Shown here: positions 16,836 through 28,341 of the stretch, in pieces | Layout: every line of letters begins with the position of its first letter | Numbering within the stretch: the stretch's first letter is position 1 | Source of the DNA: Microbacterium thalli | GTDB lineage: Bacteria > Actinomycetota > Actinomycetes > Actinomycetales > Microbacteriaceae | Direction: 5' to 3' | Assembly (NCBI RefSeq): GCF_028737325.1 | Contig: NZ_JAQZCH010000001.1 | Span: forward strand, 788,732 to 852,731 | Length of the DNA stretch: 64,000 nt | Program-made: the position numbers and the translations under genes | The notes under the pieces: model-generated | The model's input: only the letters and a program-made list of their open reading frames with translations | Told to the model about the DNA's origin: nothing | Database searches by the model: none

Positions 16836-17588
16836 ATGCAAGACATCAACCTCGGGCTCTACTTCGTGTCAGAGCTCGTCGGGACGGCGTTGCTGCTGCT
16901 GCTCGGCGGCGGCGTGGTGGCGAACGTCATCCTCGCGAAGTCGAAGGGCTTCGGCGGCGGCACCCTGATGATCAACTGGGGGTGGGGCCTCGCGGTGTTC
17001 GCGGGTGTGCTGGTCTCGTCGTACTCGGGGGCGCAGCTGAACCCCGCCGTCTCGATCGGCCTGCTCGTGGCCGCCAAGATCGGCTTCGCGCAGTTCCTCG
17101 TCGCGATCGCCGCCCAGTTCGTGGGTGCCTTCATCGGCGCGGTGCTGTGCTGGCTGGTGTACCGCGACCACTTCGACGCGGAGCCCGACCCGGGCGCGAA
17201 GCTGGGCGTGTTCGCGACCGGTCCCGCGATCCGTTCGTACGGCTCGAACCTCGTGACCGAGGTCATCGCGACGTTCGTGCTGGTGTTCGTCATCTTCGCC
17301 TTCGCCGACTACGGCGACATCGAGATCGGCACGCCGGGTGCCCTCGGCCCGCTCACCGCCGTGCCCGTGGCACTGCTCGTGGTCGGCATCGGCGCCTCGC
17401 TGGGCGGGCCCACGGGATACGCGATCAACCCGGCCCGCGACCTCGGTCCGCGCATCGCGCACGCGGTGCTGCCCATCAAGGGCAAGGGCTCGAGCGACTG
17501 GTCGTACGCCTGGGTCCCCGTCGTCGGACCCTTCATCGGCGGTACGCTCGCGGCACTCGCTGCTCCCGTCCTGCTCAACCTCGCCTGA
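16836..17588 (+). CDS. glpF: Glycerol uptake facilitator (aquaglyceroporin)
   Basis: A 250-residue MIP-family channel with six membrane segments and both half-helix NPA motifs: QLNPAVS at about 68-74 and INPARD at about 197-202. The Asp directly after the second NPAR is the usual mark of glycerol-conducting members. It lets glycerol diffuse in, where GlpK traps it by phosphorylation. glpK starts 31 bp downstream. Confidence 0.93.
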   Translation: MQDINLGLYFVSELVGTALLLLLGGGVVANVILAKSKGFGGGTLMINWGWGLAVFAGVLVSSYSGAQLNPAVSIGLLVAAKIGFAQFLVAIAAQFVGAFIGAVLCWLVYRDHFDAEPDPGAKLGVFATGPAIRSYGSNLVTEVIATFVLVFVIFAFADYGDIEIGTPGALGPLTAVPVALLVVGIGASLGGPTGYAINPARDLGPRIAHAVLPIKGKGSSDWSYAWVPVVGPFIGGTLAALAAPVLLNLA

Positions 17589-17619
17589 ACCGAACCCCGA
17601 ACAGACAAGGACGTCACTC

Positions 17620-19134
17620 ATGACCGACTACATCATCGCCCTCGACCAGGGCACGACCTCCAGCCGCGCGATCATCTTCGACAAGAAGGGCTCGATCATC
17701 TCGGTCGGCCAGAAGGAGCACGAGCAGATCATGCCGCGCGCCGGCTGGGTCGAGCACGACCCGATCGAGATCCGCGACAACATGCGCGAGGTCATCGGTA
17801 TCGCGCTCGGTCGCGCCAACCTGACGCGTCACGACATCGCCGCGATCGGTATCACGAACCAGCGCGAGACCGCCGTCGTGTGGGACAAGAACACCGGCAT
17901 CCCGATCTACAACGCCATCGTGTGGCAGGACACCCGCACCCAGTCGATCGTCGACCGGCTCGCGGGCGACGCCGGCGTCGAGCGGTACAAGGACATCGTC
18001 GGGCTGCCGCTGGCGACCTACTTCTCGGGCACGAAGATCGTCTGGATCCTCGAGAACGTCGAGGGCGCGCGCGAGAAGGCGGAGGCCGGCGACCTCATCT
18101 TCGGCACGACCGACACCTGGGTGCTGTGGAACCTCACCGGCGGGCCCTCGGGTGGCGTCCACGCGACCGACGTCACGAACGCCTCGCGGACGCTCTTCAT
18201 GGACCTCCACACGCTCGAGTGGCGCGACGACATCCTGGCCGACTTCGGTGTGCCGCGCTCGATGATGCCCGAGATCCGCTCTTCCAGCGAGGTCTACGGC
18301 GAGGCCCGCGACACCTCGCTGCTGCGCGAGACCCCGATCGCCGGCATCCTCGGTGACCAGCAGGCCGCCACGTTCGGCCAGGCGGCGTTCGACGCCGGCG
18401 AGAGCAAGAACACCTACGGCACCGGCAACTTCCTGATCTTCCAGACCGGCACCGAGATCGTGAAGTCCGAGAACGGGCTGCTCACGACCGTCGGCTACAA
18501 GCTCGGCGACGGGCCGACCCACTACGCCCTCGAAGGGTCGATCGCCGTCACGGGATCGCTCATCCAGTGGCTGCGCGACCAGCTCGGCATCATCAGCACC
18601 GCCCCCGAGGTCGAGCAGCTGGCACTGTCGGTCGAGGACAACGGCGGCGTGTACTTCGTGCCGGCGTTCTCGGGCCTGTACGCGCCGTACTGGCGTCCCG
18701 ACGCGCGCGGCGCGATCGTCGGTCTCACGCGCTACGCCAACCGTGGCCACCTCTCCCGGGCTGCGCTCGAGGCGACGGCGTTCCAGACCCGCGAGGTGCT
18801 GGATGCCGTCAACGCCGACTCGGGCGTGGACCTGGCGGAGCTGAAGGTCGACGGCGGCATGATCGCCAACGACACGCTCATGCAGTTCCAGGCCGACATC
18901 CTGGGCGTCCCCGTCGTTCGCCCGGTCGTCGCCGAGACGACCGCGTTGGGTGCCGCCTACGCCGCCGGCCTCGCCGTCGGGTTCTGGAGCGACCTCGACG
19001 AGCTCCGGGCCAACTGGCAGGAGGACAAGCGCTGGACGCCGAACGACGACGTCGAGGAGCGCGAGCGCCAGCTGCGGCTGTGGAAGAAGGCCGTGACGAA
19101 GTCGATGGACTGGGTCGACGAGGACGTCCGCTGA
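17620..19134 (+). CDS. glpK: Glycerol kinase
   Basis: A 504-residue FGGY-family kinase that phosphorylates glycerol to glycerol 3-phosphate. The ATP-binding [15 protein letters not shown] opens the protein, INQRE-type glycerol-site residues appear in [13 protein letters not shown], and the C-terminal domain carries [20 protein letters not shown] and the second FGGY signature near [24 protein letters not shown]. Full length and intact. It ends the glpD-F-K set and is followed by a short tandem repeat and a terminator. Confidence 0.95.
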   Translation: MTDYIIALDQGTTSSRAIIFDKKGSIISVGQKEHEQIMPRAGWVEHDPIEIRDNMREVIGIALGRANLTRHDIAAIGITNQRETAVVWDKNTGIPIYNAIVWQDTRTQSIVDRLAGDAGVERYKDIVGLPLATYFSGTKIVWILENVEGAREKAEAGDLIFGTTDTWVLWNLTGGPSGGVHATDVTNASRTLFMDLHTLEWRDDILADFGVPRSMMPEIRSSSEVYGEARDTSLLRETPIAGILGDQQAATFGQAAFDAGESKNTYGTGNFLIFQTGTEIVKSENGLLTTVGYKLGDGPTHYALEGSIAVTGSLIQWLRDQLGIISTAPEVEQLALSVEDNGGVYFVPAFSGLYAPYWRPDARGAIVGLTRYANRGHLSRAALEATAFQTREVLDAVNADSGVDLAELKVDGGMIANDTLMQFQADILGVPVVRPVVAETTALGAAYAAGLAVGFWSDLDELRANWQEDKRWTPNDDVEERERQLRLWKKAVTKSMDWVDEDVR

Positions 19135-19172
19135 CACCAGGCGCCTGACACCCGGCGCCTGACACCCGGCCC
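19131..19172. repeat. Three-copy 14-bp tandem repeat at the glpK stop codon
   Basis: Units CTGACACCAGGCGC, CTGACACCCGGCGC and CTGACACCCGGCCC run head to tail at 19131, 19145 and 19159, and a fourth unit begins with CTGAG. The first unit contains the glpK TGA stop (19132-19134). It looks like recent slippage duplication rather than a protein-binding array. Confidence 0.8.
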
Positions 19173-19197
19173 CTGAGTCCTGCGGGACTCGGGGGCC
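19168..19197. terminator. Terminator hairpin between convergent glpK and acetyltransferase gene
   Basis: GGCCCCTGAGTCC (19168-19180) pairs with GGACTCGGGGGCC (19185-19197) with one G-T wobble around a TGCG loop. It sits between two convergent genes and probably serves both. Confidence 0.75.
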
Positions 19198-19204
19198 GCT
19201 GTCG

Positions 19205-19699
19205 TCAGAGGTCGCGGGCGAAGCAGACCGAGCGCGGCATCGTCTCGACGTAGGGCTCGTAGACCGGGATGCGGGTGAAGCCGAGGGACGAATAGAGCGC
19301 GATCGACTCGGGCTGCTGCAGGCCGGTCTGCAGGATGACGCGCCGGGCGCCGTCGTCGCGCGCGGCATCGAGGGCCGCGGCCATGAGGCCGCGCGCGATG
19401 CCGAGGCCGCGGAACGCGGTCACCACGACGAGGCGCTTGATCTCCCACTGGTCGCCGAGCCGCCGCACGATGACGTGGCCCGCGGGTGTGTCGCCGGCGA
19501 GGGCGATGAGCGTCGCGACGATCTGCTCGGCGTGCGTCGCGAGGGCCCGGGCGCGGGCGCGGCGTCGTTCCTCGGGCTCGTCGCCGTGGAAACCGTCATA
19601 GCGAGCGCCGAGGTCGGCGTCGAGCTCGCGCCGCATCGCCCGTGCCCGCTCGTCGTTGTACGGCACGCTCTCGATGCGCCAGGTCAGGTCTCGTTCCAC
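19205..19699 (-). CDS. GNAT-family N-acetyltransferase
   Basis: A 164-residue acetyl-CoA-dependent acetyltransferase. The acetyl-CoA loop is in VVVTAFRGLGIARGLMAAALDAAR (about 97-120), followed by the C-terminal strand-helix YSSLGFTRIPVYEPY. The N-terminal part (YNDERARAMRRELDADLGARYDG) matches small GNATs often found beside it in actinobacteria. I chose the GTG at 19697-19699, which overlaps the upstream kinase gene by 16 bp; no clear ATG fits the conserved N-terminus. Substrate unknown. Confidence 0.8.
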   Translation of the reverse strand: MERDLTWRIESVPYNDERARAMRRELDADLGARYDGFHGDEPEERRRARARALATHAEQIVATLIALAGDTPAGHVIVRRLGDQWEIKRLVVVTAFRGLGIARGLMAAALDAARDDGARRVILQTGLQQPESIALYSSLGFTRIPVYEPYVETMPRSVCFARDL

Positions 19700-20427
19700 A
19701 GCGATCGATAGTAGGCCAGTCGCTCCCGGTCGGGCGCGACCCCGTAGGCGTCCACGAGCGCGTCCTCCCACCCGGGGCCGTAGTTCCACTCGGTGCTCAT
19801 CGACGCGACCGCGATATCGGCCCACCGGTCGGCGACGCCGAGCGCGCCGAGGTCGACGTGGGCGATCCACCGGCCGTCGTCACCGATGAGGGTGTTGGGG
19901 CAGCACGCGTCGCCATGACAGACGACGAGCATGTCGGGCTCGGGGTCGCGCTGCTGGGCGACGGGCACCACGATGCCCCGCTCCGCCGCCGTCCGGAGGC
20001 GACGCTCGACGCTCCAGTCGAACGGGCAGCCGTCGACGGGCAATGCGTCGTGGAAGGCGCGCAGACCTTCCCCCACGGCGCGCACGGCGGTCGCGGGGTC
20101 GGCGAGCCAGCGGGGGTCGACCGCCGAGAGCCCCGGCACGGTGCGGGTCACGAGCCACTCGACGTCGTCGTGGGCGCCGGCCTCGAGCACCTCGGGCACC
20201 GGGGTGAAGGCCGCCGCCCACCGCAGGCGCTCGGCCTCGGCGACCATCGTGGTCTCGGCGTTCCGCGGACCGACCTTGAGCACGCGGCCGTCGTCGGCGC
20301 GGAACGTGACGCCCCCGATGGCGTTGCGCCACAGCGGTGCGAGGCTCGCGCCGCCGGCGAGGCGTTCGAGGCGCTCGCCGATGTCGGGGCGGACGGGGGC
20401 GTCGAAGTCGGGCGGGGGGAGCAGCAC
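19684..20427 (-). CDS. Aminoglycoside phosphotransferase (APH(3')-type) family protein
   Basis: A 247-residue kinase-fold protein. The catalytic loop reads VCHGDACCPNTLI (Brenner motif HGDxxxxN, about 174-186), and the metal-binding aspartate is in AHVDLGALGVADRWAD. The nucleotide-binding N-lobe contains VTFRADDGRVLKVG with the conserved Lys. Close resemblance to APH(3') suggests it could phosphorylate an aminoglycoside, but chromosomal homologues in soil actinobacteria often have other small-molecule substrates. GTG 20427 lies 6 nt after CAGGAT. No mobile-element context. It overlaps the acetyltransferase gene, so the two are probably cotranscribed. Confidence 0.78.
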   Translation of the reverse strand: MLLPPPDFDAPVRPDIGERLERLAGGASLAPLWRNAIGGVTFRADDGRVLKVGPRNAETTMVAEAERLRWAAAFTPVPEVLEAGAHDDVEWLVTRTVPGLSAVDPRWLADPATAVRAVGEGLRAFHDALPVDGCPFDWSVERRLRTAAERGIVVPVAQQRDPEPDMLVVCHGDACCPNTLIGDDGRWIAHVDLGALGVADRWADIAVASMSTEWNYGPGWEDALVDAYGVAPDRERLAYYRSLWNET

Positions 20428-20517
20428 GCGACCATCCTGCCGCTTCCGGTCCCACCGCCGGCACACGCTCGGCGCGCGGTCGTTCTAGGGTGGAGGGGCG
20501 AGTTCGAGGGAGAACAC

Positions 20518-21279
20518 ATGCAGATCGCGGGAACATCCGCCCTCGTCACGGGCGGCGCCAGCGGATTGGGCGCTGCGACGGTGCGGCGCCTCGCGGCCCG
20601 GGGCGCGCGCGTCACGATCGTCGACCTGCCCGGCTCTGACGGGGCCGCCGTCGCCGCAGAAGTGGGTGGTATCTTCGCCGCCGCCGATGTCACCGACGCC
20701 GCCGAGGTCGCTGCGGCCGTCGACCTCGCCGCCGCGGAAGCACCGCTGCGCATCGTGGTCGGCTCCGCGGGGATCGCGCCGCCGGCGAAGGTGCTCGACC
20801 GCGACGGCGATCCCACACCGCTCGCCGACTTCGAGCGAGTGATCCGCGTCAACCTCGTCGGCACCTATGCCGTGCTCGCGCAGGCGGCCGCGGCGATGGC
20901 GCGGACCGAGCCCATGGCGTCGGGAGCCCGCGGAGTCATCGTCAACACCGCATCCGTCGCGGCCTTCGACGGCCAGATCGGCCAGCCCGCCTACGCCGCG
21001 TCGAAGGGCGCGGTGCACGCGATGACCCTGCCGATCGCGCGCGAGCTCGCACGCCACGGCATCCGCGTGTGCACGATCGCGCCGGGGATCATGCACACGC
21101 CGATGATGGCCGGACTCCCGGATGCCGCGCAGCAGTCGCTCGCGCAGCAGGTGCCCTACCCGCCGCGTCTGGGGGCGCCCGACGAGTTCGCGGACCTGGC
21201 CGTCCACATCGTCGAGAACGACTACCTCAACGGTGAGACCATCCGCCTCGACGGAGCGATCCGGATGGCGCCCCGATGA
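20518..21279 (+). CDS. SDR-family 3-hydroxyacyl-CoA dehydrogenase-like oxidoreductase
   Basis: A 253-residue short-chain dehydrogenase. The NAD site is [27 protein letters not shown] (Asp at the end favours NAD), and the catalytic set is [23 protein letters not shown] with Ser, Tyr and Lys in place. The [11 protein letters not shown] segment and ending ([16 protein letters not shown]) are typical of type II 3-hydroxyacyl-CoA dehydrogenases (HSD17B10-like), used in branched-chain amino acid or fatty acid oxidation. GAGGGAG precedes ATG 20518. First of three genes in an acyl-CoA operon. Confidence 0.83.
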   Translation: MQIAGTSALVTGGASGLGAATVRRLAARGARVTIVDLPGSDGAAVAAEVGGIFAAADVTDAAEVAAAVDLAAAEAPLRIVVGSAGIAPPAKVLDRDGDPTPLADFERVIRVNLVGTYAVLAQAAAAMARTEPMASGARGVIVNTASVAAFDGQIGQPAYAASKGAVHAMTLPIARELARHGIRVCTIAPGIMHTPMMAGLPDAAQQSLAQQVPYPPRLGAPDEFADLAVHIVENDYLNGETIRLDGAIRMAPR

Positions 21280-21334
21280 CGCCGCGCCGCACGAGCGCCC
21301 CGCCGCCCGCCGCCCGACCCCCACGAGGAGACCG

Positions 21335-22120
21335 ATGAGCGACACCGTCCTGCTGAGCCGCGAGGGAGCGCTCGCCCGCATCACGCTGAACCGGCCCGCC
21401 TCGCTGAACGCCGTCGACGCCGAGATGGCTGAGCGGTGGCGGGAGGTCGCGACCGAGGTGGCGGCCGACGAGACGATCGGAGCCGTCATCCTCGACGCGG
21501 CCGGGCGGGCCTTCTGCGCCGGCGGCGACGTCGTGTCGATGTCGACCTCGGGTCTGGGCGGAGGCGAGGTCACCGCGATGGCGCGGGTGATCACCGACGG
21601 CATCGCGGCGCTGACCGCGAGCGCGGTGCCGATCGTCGCGGCGGTGCAGGGCGCCGTCGCCGGCGGCGGGCTCGGCATCATGCTCGTCGCCGACTACATC
21701 GTGGCCGCACCGTCGGCGGTGTTCGTCAGCAAGTACGCCAACATCGGCCTCACGCCCGATCTGGGCGTATCGACGCTGCTTCCCGCCGCCGTGGGTCAGC
21801 GCCGCGCGCTGCAGCTGCTGCTGCACGACACCGGCCTCGACGCCGAGACCGCCCGCGAGTGGGGCCTCGTGACCGAGGTCGACCCTGATCCCGCCGCGCG
21901 CGCGACGGCGATCGCCGCGTCCTGGCTCGACGGCGCGACCGCCGCCTTCGGCCAGGCCAAGCGCCTGGTGCGCGCCGGCGGGCAGCGCTCGTTCGCCGAC
22001 AGCCTCGAGGACGAGGCCCGCACCATCGGCGGACGTTTCGACACCGACGAGGCACGCGTGCGCATCGACGCGTTCGCCGCCGCATCCACCCGCCGTCCCC
22101 GCCCCGAGGAGAAGCCGTGA
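21335..22120 (+). CDS. Enoyl-CoA hydratase/isomerase family protein
   Basis: A 261-residue crotonase-fold enzyme. The CoA/oxyanion segment is GRAFCAGGDVVSM (about 62-74) and the second is VQGAVAGGGLGIMLVADYIVAA. The residues where classical hydratases have their two catalytic Glu are replaced here (GLGIML; SKYANIGLTPDLGVS), so it may act as an isomerase or on another acyl-CoA. CGAGGAG precedes ATG 21335. The stop overlaps the next SDR gene by 4 bp (GTGA), indicating coupled translation. Confidence 0.8.
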   Translation: MSDTVLLSREGALARITLNRPASLNAVDAEMAERWREVATEVAADETIGAVILDAAGRAFCAGGDVVSMSTSGLGGGEVTAMARVITDGIAALTASAVPIVAAVQGAVAGGGLGIMLVADYIVAAPSAVFVSKYANIGLTPDLGVSTLLPAAVGQRRALQLLLHDTGLDAETAREWGLVTEVDPDPAARATAIAASWLDGATAAFGQAKRLVRAGGQRSFADSLEDEARTIGGRFDTDEARVRIDAFAAASTRRPRPEEKP

Positions 22121-22959
22121 CCGACCCCCAGCCGCTCGCCGGCAAGACCCTGCTGATGTCGGGAGGAAGCCGCGGCATCGGTCTCGCGATCGCGCTGCGC
22201 GCCGCCCGAGACGGCGCCAACATCGCCCTGGTGGCCAAGACCGATCAGCCGCATCCGAAACTCGAGGGCACGGTGCACACCGCCGCAGCCGCCATCGAGG
22301 AAGCGGGCGGGCGGGCGCTGCCGATCGTCGGCGATGTGCGCGACGAGGACTCCATCACCGAGGCCGTGCTGAAGACCCAGGGTGAGTTCGGCGGCATCGA
22401 CATCGTCGTCAACAACGCCTCGGCGATCGACCTGTCCGGCACGCTCGAGCTCGGGACCAAGCGGTTCGATCTGATGCAGGCGGTCAACGTGCGCGGGACG
22501 TTCCTGCTGTCGCGGGCGGCGCTGCCGATCCTGCGCGAAGCCGCCAACCCGCACATCCTCTCGCTGTCGCCGCCGCTGAACCTGTCGCCGCGGTGGCTCG
22601 GCGCGCACACGGGGTACACGCTCGCGAAGTACGGCATGACGATGGCGACGCTCGGAATCGCCGCCGAGTTCGCCGCGGACGGCATCGCGGCCAACACGCT
22701 GTGGCCGCGCACGACGATCGCGACCGCGGCGGTGCAGTACTCGCTCGGCGGCGAACGGATGATGGCCGTCAGCCGCACCCCTGAGATCTACGCCGACGGC
22801 GCGTACGCGGTGCTCACGCAGCCCGCGCGGACGTACACGGGGCAGACGCTCATCGTCGAGGACGTGCTCGAGGCCGCGGGTGTCACCGACTTCTCGGGAT
22901 ACGCCGCGGTCCCCGGCACGCCCGACGATGCGCTCTATCCCGACGTGTTCCTCGACTGA
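22117..22959 (+). CDS. SDR-family oxidoreductase, HSDL2-like
   Basis: A 280-residue short-chain dehydrogenase. The cofactor motif is MSGGSRGIGLAIALRAARDGANIALVAKT, and the active-site Tyr/Lys are in HTGYTLAKYGM; the usual Ser position lies in HILSLSPPLNLSP. The NPHILSLSPPLNL and NTLWPRTTIATAAVQ segments are typical of the HSDL2-like group linked with fatty acid metabolism. GTG start within the overlap with the upstream hydratase gene. Last gene of the acyl-CoA operon; no regulator is adjacent. Confidence 0.82.
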   Translation: MTDPQPLAGKTLLMSGGSRGIGLAIALRAARDGANIALVAKTDQPHPKLEGTVHTAAAAIEEAGGRALPIVGDVRDEDSITEAVLKTQGEFGGIDIVVNNASAIDLSGTLELGTKRFDLMQAVNVRGTFLLSRAALPILREAANPHILSLSPPLNLSPRWLGAHTGYTLAKYGMTMATLGIAAEFAADGIAANTLWPRTTIATAAVQYSLGGERMMAVSRTPEIYADGAYAVLTQPARTYTGQTLIVEDVLEAAGVTDFSGYAAVPGTPDDALYPDVFLD

Positions 22960-22973
22960 GCCCGCGCGCCGGT

Positions 22974-22992
22974 GCGTGAGGCCGGCTCACGC
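22974..22992. terminator. Short hairpin between convergent SDR and cyclodeaminase genes
   Basis: GCGTGAG (22974-22980) pairs with CTCACGC (22986-22992) around GCCGG; its right arm contains the stop of the minus-strand gene. Weak but correctly placed for a two-sided terminator. Confidence 0.4.
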
Positions 22993-23982
22993 GTTGAGGT
23001 CGACGCGCGTTCCGATACCGCGCCGGGTCGCCGCCTCGAGCAGGACGGCGGCCACCGCGACATCCTGCGCGCCGATGCCGACGGAGTCGAACAGCGTGAT
23101 CTCGTCGGGTGTCGAGCGTCCGCGCACGCGGCCGGTGAGCACCTCGCCGAGCGTTCCGACGACGTCGCCGAGGGTGAGAGCGCCCTCGGCGACCGCGAGC
23201 AGCAGGTCGCCCGACTTCGTCTCGGCCGTCGCGCGGTCGTCGACCCAGACGGACGAGCGCGCCAGGGCGGCGCCGTCGACCTCGCGCTCGTCGGGACGCG
23301 GACGCGCGCCGACGACGTTGAGGTGCTGCCCGGCCCGCAGCCACGCGCCCGCGAGGACCGGATCGACCGACGGTGTGAGGGTGCAGACGACATCCGCCGC
23401 CTCGACGACCGTCCGGGGATCGGATGCCGCGACGATCTCGCCCGTCCAGTCTCCGTCCCGCGTGAGATCGGCGGCGAAACGTGCGACGGTCTCGGCGGAG
23501 CGCGACCACACGACGAGGCGGTCGAACGGGCGGACGTCGCGCAGCTGGCGCACGTGCTCGCGGGCCAGCGCACCGGCTCCGAGCAGCCCGAGCGTGCGAC
23601 TGTCGTCGCGGGCGAGGGCACGCGTGGCGACGGCGCTCGCCGCGGCGGTGCGAACCCGGGTGGGGACGCGGCCGTGCAGCAGCGCCACCGGCGCGCCGTC
23701 GGTCCGATCGACCACGAGGATCATCGACCGCTGCGTGGGCAGGTCGCGTGCGGCGTTGTCGGGCACGTCGGCGAGCAGCTTGACCCCGGCCAGGCCCGTC
23801 GCATCCGAGGCGGCCGCCATGAGGATGTACCGCCCGGAGTCGCCGGGAGTGGCCATGGACGTGGGAGCGGGCTGATGCGCGCCGCCGTCGGCGATCTCGG
23901 CGAAGGCGCGTGCCACCGCCTCGAGGGTGGCGCCCCGATCGACGAGCGATTCCAGCTCGGAGGCGCCGAGCAGCAGGGTCAC
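22987..23982 (-). CDS. Ornithine cyclodeaminase/mu-crystallin family protein
   Basis: A 331-residue NAD(P)-binding enzyme. The family pattern is complete: N-terminal catalytic half with SGRYILMAAASDATGLAGVKLLAD, then a Rossmann motif LGLLGAGALAREHVRQL (about 124-140), DVVCTLTPSVDPVL and HLNVVGARPRPDEREVD. Members include ornithine cyclodeaminases, alanine dehydrogenases, ketimine reductases and opine-related enzymes, so the exact reaction is open. GTG 23982 overlaps the amidohydrolase stop by 4 bp. It is the last gene of a five-gene importer/catabolic operon. Confidence 0.82.
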   Translation of the reverse strand: MTLLLGASELESLVDRGATLEAVARAFAEIADGGAHQPAPTSMATPGDSGRYILMAAASDATGLAGVKLLADVPDNAARDLPTQRSMILVVDRTDGAPVALLHGRVPTRVRTAAASAVATRALARDDSRTLGLLGAGALAREHVRQLRDVRPFDRLVVWSRSAETVARFAADLTRDGDWTGEIVAASDPRTVVEAADVVCTLTPSVDPVLAGAWLRAGQHLNVVGARPRPDEREVDGAALARSSVWVDDRATAETKSGDLLLAVAEGALTLGDVVGTLGEVLTGRVRGRSTPDEITLFDSVGIGAQDVAVAAVLLEAATRRGIGTRVDLNA

Positions 23983-25199
23983 GCGGCGACCTCGCCGGTG
24001 AGCTCGAGCCCGTCGGCGACGACGACGCCGCGATAGAGCACGGTGCGGTCGGGGGAGCGGTCCATGACCGCCGCCGTCACCGTGTCGCCGGCGACGAGCA
24101 CGAGGTCGGCGGGGTCGCCGACGGCCAGGCCGGGCCGGTCGGTCGCGCCCGCGAGCCCGGCGGCGCGGCCCATGACGGCGCGGCCGCCGACGGTCGCGAT
24201 GGCGACGCAGTGCTCGATGTCCTCGTCGCGGCGGAACCCGTTCGTGAACGCCAGCTGCCACGTGCGGTCGAGCATGTCGGTGTTGCCGTAGGGCGACCAG
24301 TAGTCGCGCTGCCCGTCCTGACCGAGCCCGAGCCGGATGCCGTACTCGGCGAGCATCAGGGTCGGCAGCGGCGTCGGCGGTGCGATCGTGGCCATCGAGA
24401 TGTCGAGCTCGCGCAGCTCGTCGAGGAGCGGACGCAGCTGCGCGTCAGGCAGCCGGCCGAGCCCGTAGCCGTGCGAGATCGTCACGCGGCCCTGCATCCC
24501 GAGCGCGCGCGTGCGCTCGATGATCAGCTCGGTCGAGAAGCGGGCGAGCTGATCGGGCTCGTGCAGGTGGATATCGACGGGCGCGGCGTGCTTCTCGGCG
24601 ATGCCGAACACGATGTCGAGGTGACGCACCGGGTCGCGGTCGAGAGCGCAGGGGTCGATGCCGCCGACGACATCGGCGCCCCGGGCCATCGCCTCGTCCA
24701 GGACGTCGGCCGAGCCCGCCTCGCGCAGCAGACCCGCCTGCGGGAAGGCGATGATCTCGACGTCGCACCGCCCGGCGTTGGCCTCACGGGCGGCCAGCAC
24801 GGCGTCGAGGCGTTCGTGCCCGGCATCCGTGTCGACCTGGGCGTAGGTGCGCACCGCGGTGGTGCCGCGAGCGATGGCGCGTTCGAGCGTCGTCGCCACG
24901 CGCTCGCCGATCGAAGCCTCGGCGTGCCGCCAGTTGCGGCGGTCGTTGAGCATCATGTCCCACACGCCCGGCGAGCCCGTGTGGGGGCGGAAGGGCAGCC
25001 CGACCCGCGTGGAGTCGAGGTGCACGTGCACGTCGGCGAACGAGGGCAGCAGGATGCGGTCGCGCCCGTCGACGACAGTCGCCGACGCGGCGTCGGCGGT
25101 GCCGGGGGCGGCGACGCCGGTGATGACGCCGCCGTCCACGGTCACGTCGGCCGGTGCCCCGCCCCAGGGGCGGATGCGGGTGAGGAGGGTGCGGGTCAT
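23979..25199 (-). CDS. Cytosine deaminase-like metal-dependent amidohydrolase
   Basis: A 406-residue TIM-barrel amidohydrolase of the CodA-like group. Metal ligands are visible: DVHVHLD (His58, His60), DIHLHEPDQ at about 195-203, ISHGYGLG, and QDGQRDYWSPYGNTDML, the equivalent of the CodA segment around its catalytic Asp. These enzymes hydrolyse C-N bonds in cyclic amidines or amides such as cytosine and related rings. ATGA overlap with the solute-binding gene upstream and GTGA overlap with the cyclodeaminase-like gene downstream show it is part of the same unit. Substrate unknown. Confidence 0.82.
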   Translation of the reverse strand: MTRTLLTRIRPWGGAPADVTVDGGVITGVAAPGTADAASATVVDGRDRILLPSFADVHVHLDSTRVGLPFRPHTGSPGVWDMMLNDRRNWRHAEASIGERVATTLERAIARGTTAVRTYAQVDTDAGHERLDAVLAAREANAGRCDVEIIAFPQAGLLREAGSADVLDEAMARGADVVGGIDPCALDRDPVRHLDIVFGIAEKHAAPVDIHLHEPDQLARFSTELIIERTRALGMQGRVTISHGYGLGRLPDAQLRPLLDELRELDISMATIAPPTPLPTLMLAEYGIRLGLGQDGQRDYWSPYGNTDMLDRTWQLAFTNGFRRDEDIEHCVAIATVGGRAVMGRAAGLAGATDRPGLAVGDPADLVLVAGDTVTAAVMDRSPDRTVLYRGVVVADGLELTGEVAA

Positions 25200-26739
25200 T
25201 CGAAGCTCGTCTCGGTGAAGTCGTACAGGCCGTCGGCGCGCGGGGTCCACTGCAGCGACGACCCGGCGGCGAAGTTGTTGGCCGGGACGTACAGCGGGAC
25301 GAAGTAGACCTGCGTGTTGCTGTAGTCGAGCAGCTCGGCGAAGAGGTCTTCGCGCTCGGTGCCCTCGACGCCGCGCTGGCGTTCGGCGAGCTGCGTCGTC
25401 ATCGGGTCCTGGGCGTAGTTGTTGTTGCCGGCCGGCTCGTAGAAGTCGGTCAGGGGCAGGTCGCCGTCGAGCGTGGAGGGAGCCCACGTGTTCAGGTAGA
25501 TGCCCTGCATCTCTTTGCCGCGGACCTTGAGGGTGTGGCTCTGCTGGTCGGCGCCGCGCATCTCGACGGCGATGCCGACGGTCTCGAGGTAGCCCTGGAT
25601 GCTTTGAGCGACCTCGCTCGAGAGCGGGATGCGGCCGTCGGTGGCGTAGTCGAACGGGATCGGCGTGCCGTCGTAGCCCGCCTCGGCGAGCAGGGCGCGG
25701 GCAGCCTCGGGGTCGTACTCGATCGCCTCGACGTCGTCGGTGTAGCCCTCGACCGCGGGGGCGAGCATCGCCTTCGCCGGTTCGGCGAGGCCGGCCAGCA
25801 GCGACTCGACGATCGCGTCGGTGTCGATCGCGTGGCCGATCGCCTCGCGGATGCGGACGTCCTGCAGGGCTCCCGCCGTCGAATTGGCGCCGAGGAAGAC
25901 GACGCCGTTCGACAGCGCCGAGAACACCTGCGCGTTGCCGGCCGACTCGATGCTCGACACCTGCGTGGGTCCGATCTGTGCGACGTCGAGGTCGCCCGAG
26001 AGCACGCCGCTCGCGCGCGACTCGGCCGACGACACCGGCTGCAGCGAGATGGTCTCGATCGCGGGCGCCTCGCCCCAGTAGTCCTCGTTGCGGACGAGGT
26101 CGTAGGTGACGCCCGGGGTGATGCGCTCGAACACGTACGGGCCCGAGCCGATCGGCTCGCGAGCATAGGCGTCGGGGCCCATCTCCTGATAGGTGTCGGC
26201 GGGCACGATCGAGATGAGCGACGTGTTGCGGGGGAAAGCCGAGAACGGCTGCTTGAGCACGAACCGCACCGTCAGGTCGTCGACCTTCTCGACGCGCTCG
26301 ACCGACGAGAGGTAGGCGTAGTTCTCGCCCGTCGGGTCGCCGAGGATCGTCTCGTACGAGAAGACGACGTCGTCGGCGGTGATCTCCTCGCCGTTGCTCG
26401 CGGTCACGTCGGGCTGCAGGGTGAACTCCCACTGGGTGAGGTCGGCGTTCGCGGACCACTCCGTCGCGAGCTTGGGCTCCATCTCGCCCTCGGCGGTGAT
26501 CTTCACGAGCTGGTCATGGGTGTGGAAGAACACCGACAGCACCACGAGAGCGCCCGAGCGGATCGGGTCCATCGAGGTCGGATCGGTCGGCAGCGCCGCC
26601 GTGATGGCGGTCTGCGCCGAGCCCGAGCCCGAGGCCGAACCGGACGGCTCGTCGAAGCCTCCGGCGCAGCCGGCGAGTACGAGCGCTCCGAGGGTCAGGA
26701 GCGAGCCGCCGGCGAGAGCCCGGCGAGAAGCGGAACGGG

Positions 26740-26743
<4 letters not shown>
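25196..26743 (-). CDS. ABC transporter substrate-binding lipoprotein (family 5, peptide/nickel type)
   Basis: A 515-residue lipoprotein. The signal peptide ends in the lipobox LVLAGC with Cys26 as the lipidation site, followed by a Ser/Gly-rich spacer. The body matches family 5 solute-binding proteins: PTSMDPIRS, KLATEWSANADLTQWEFTLQPDV, IGSGPYVFERITPGVTYDLVRNEDYWG and IREAIGHAIDTDAIVE. It captures the substrate outside the membrane for the permeases and ATPase of this operon. ATG start; 4-bp overlaps on both sides. Confidence 0.9.

Positions 26744-28337
<1,594 letters not shown>

Positions 28338-28341
<4 letters not shown>

Noticed and set aside
19684..20427. Acquired aminoglycoside resistance gene
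   Set aside because: Base composition and codon use match the neighbours and no mobile element is near; family membership alone does not show resistance.
22974..22992. Regulatory operator between the SDR and cyclodeaminase genes
   Set aside because: The genes converge, so a short hairpin here fits transcription end rather than control of initiation.
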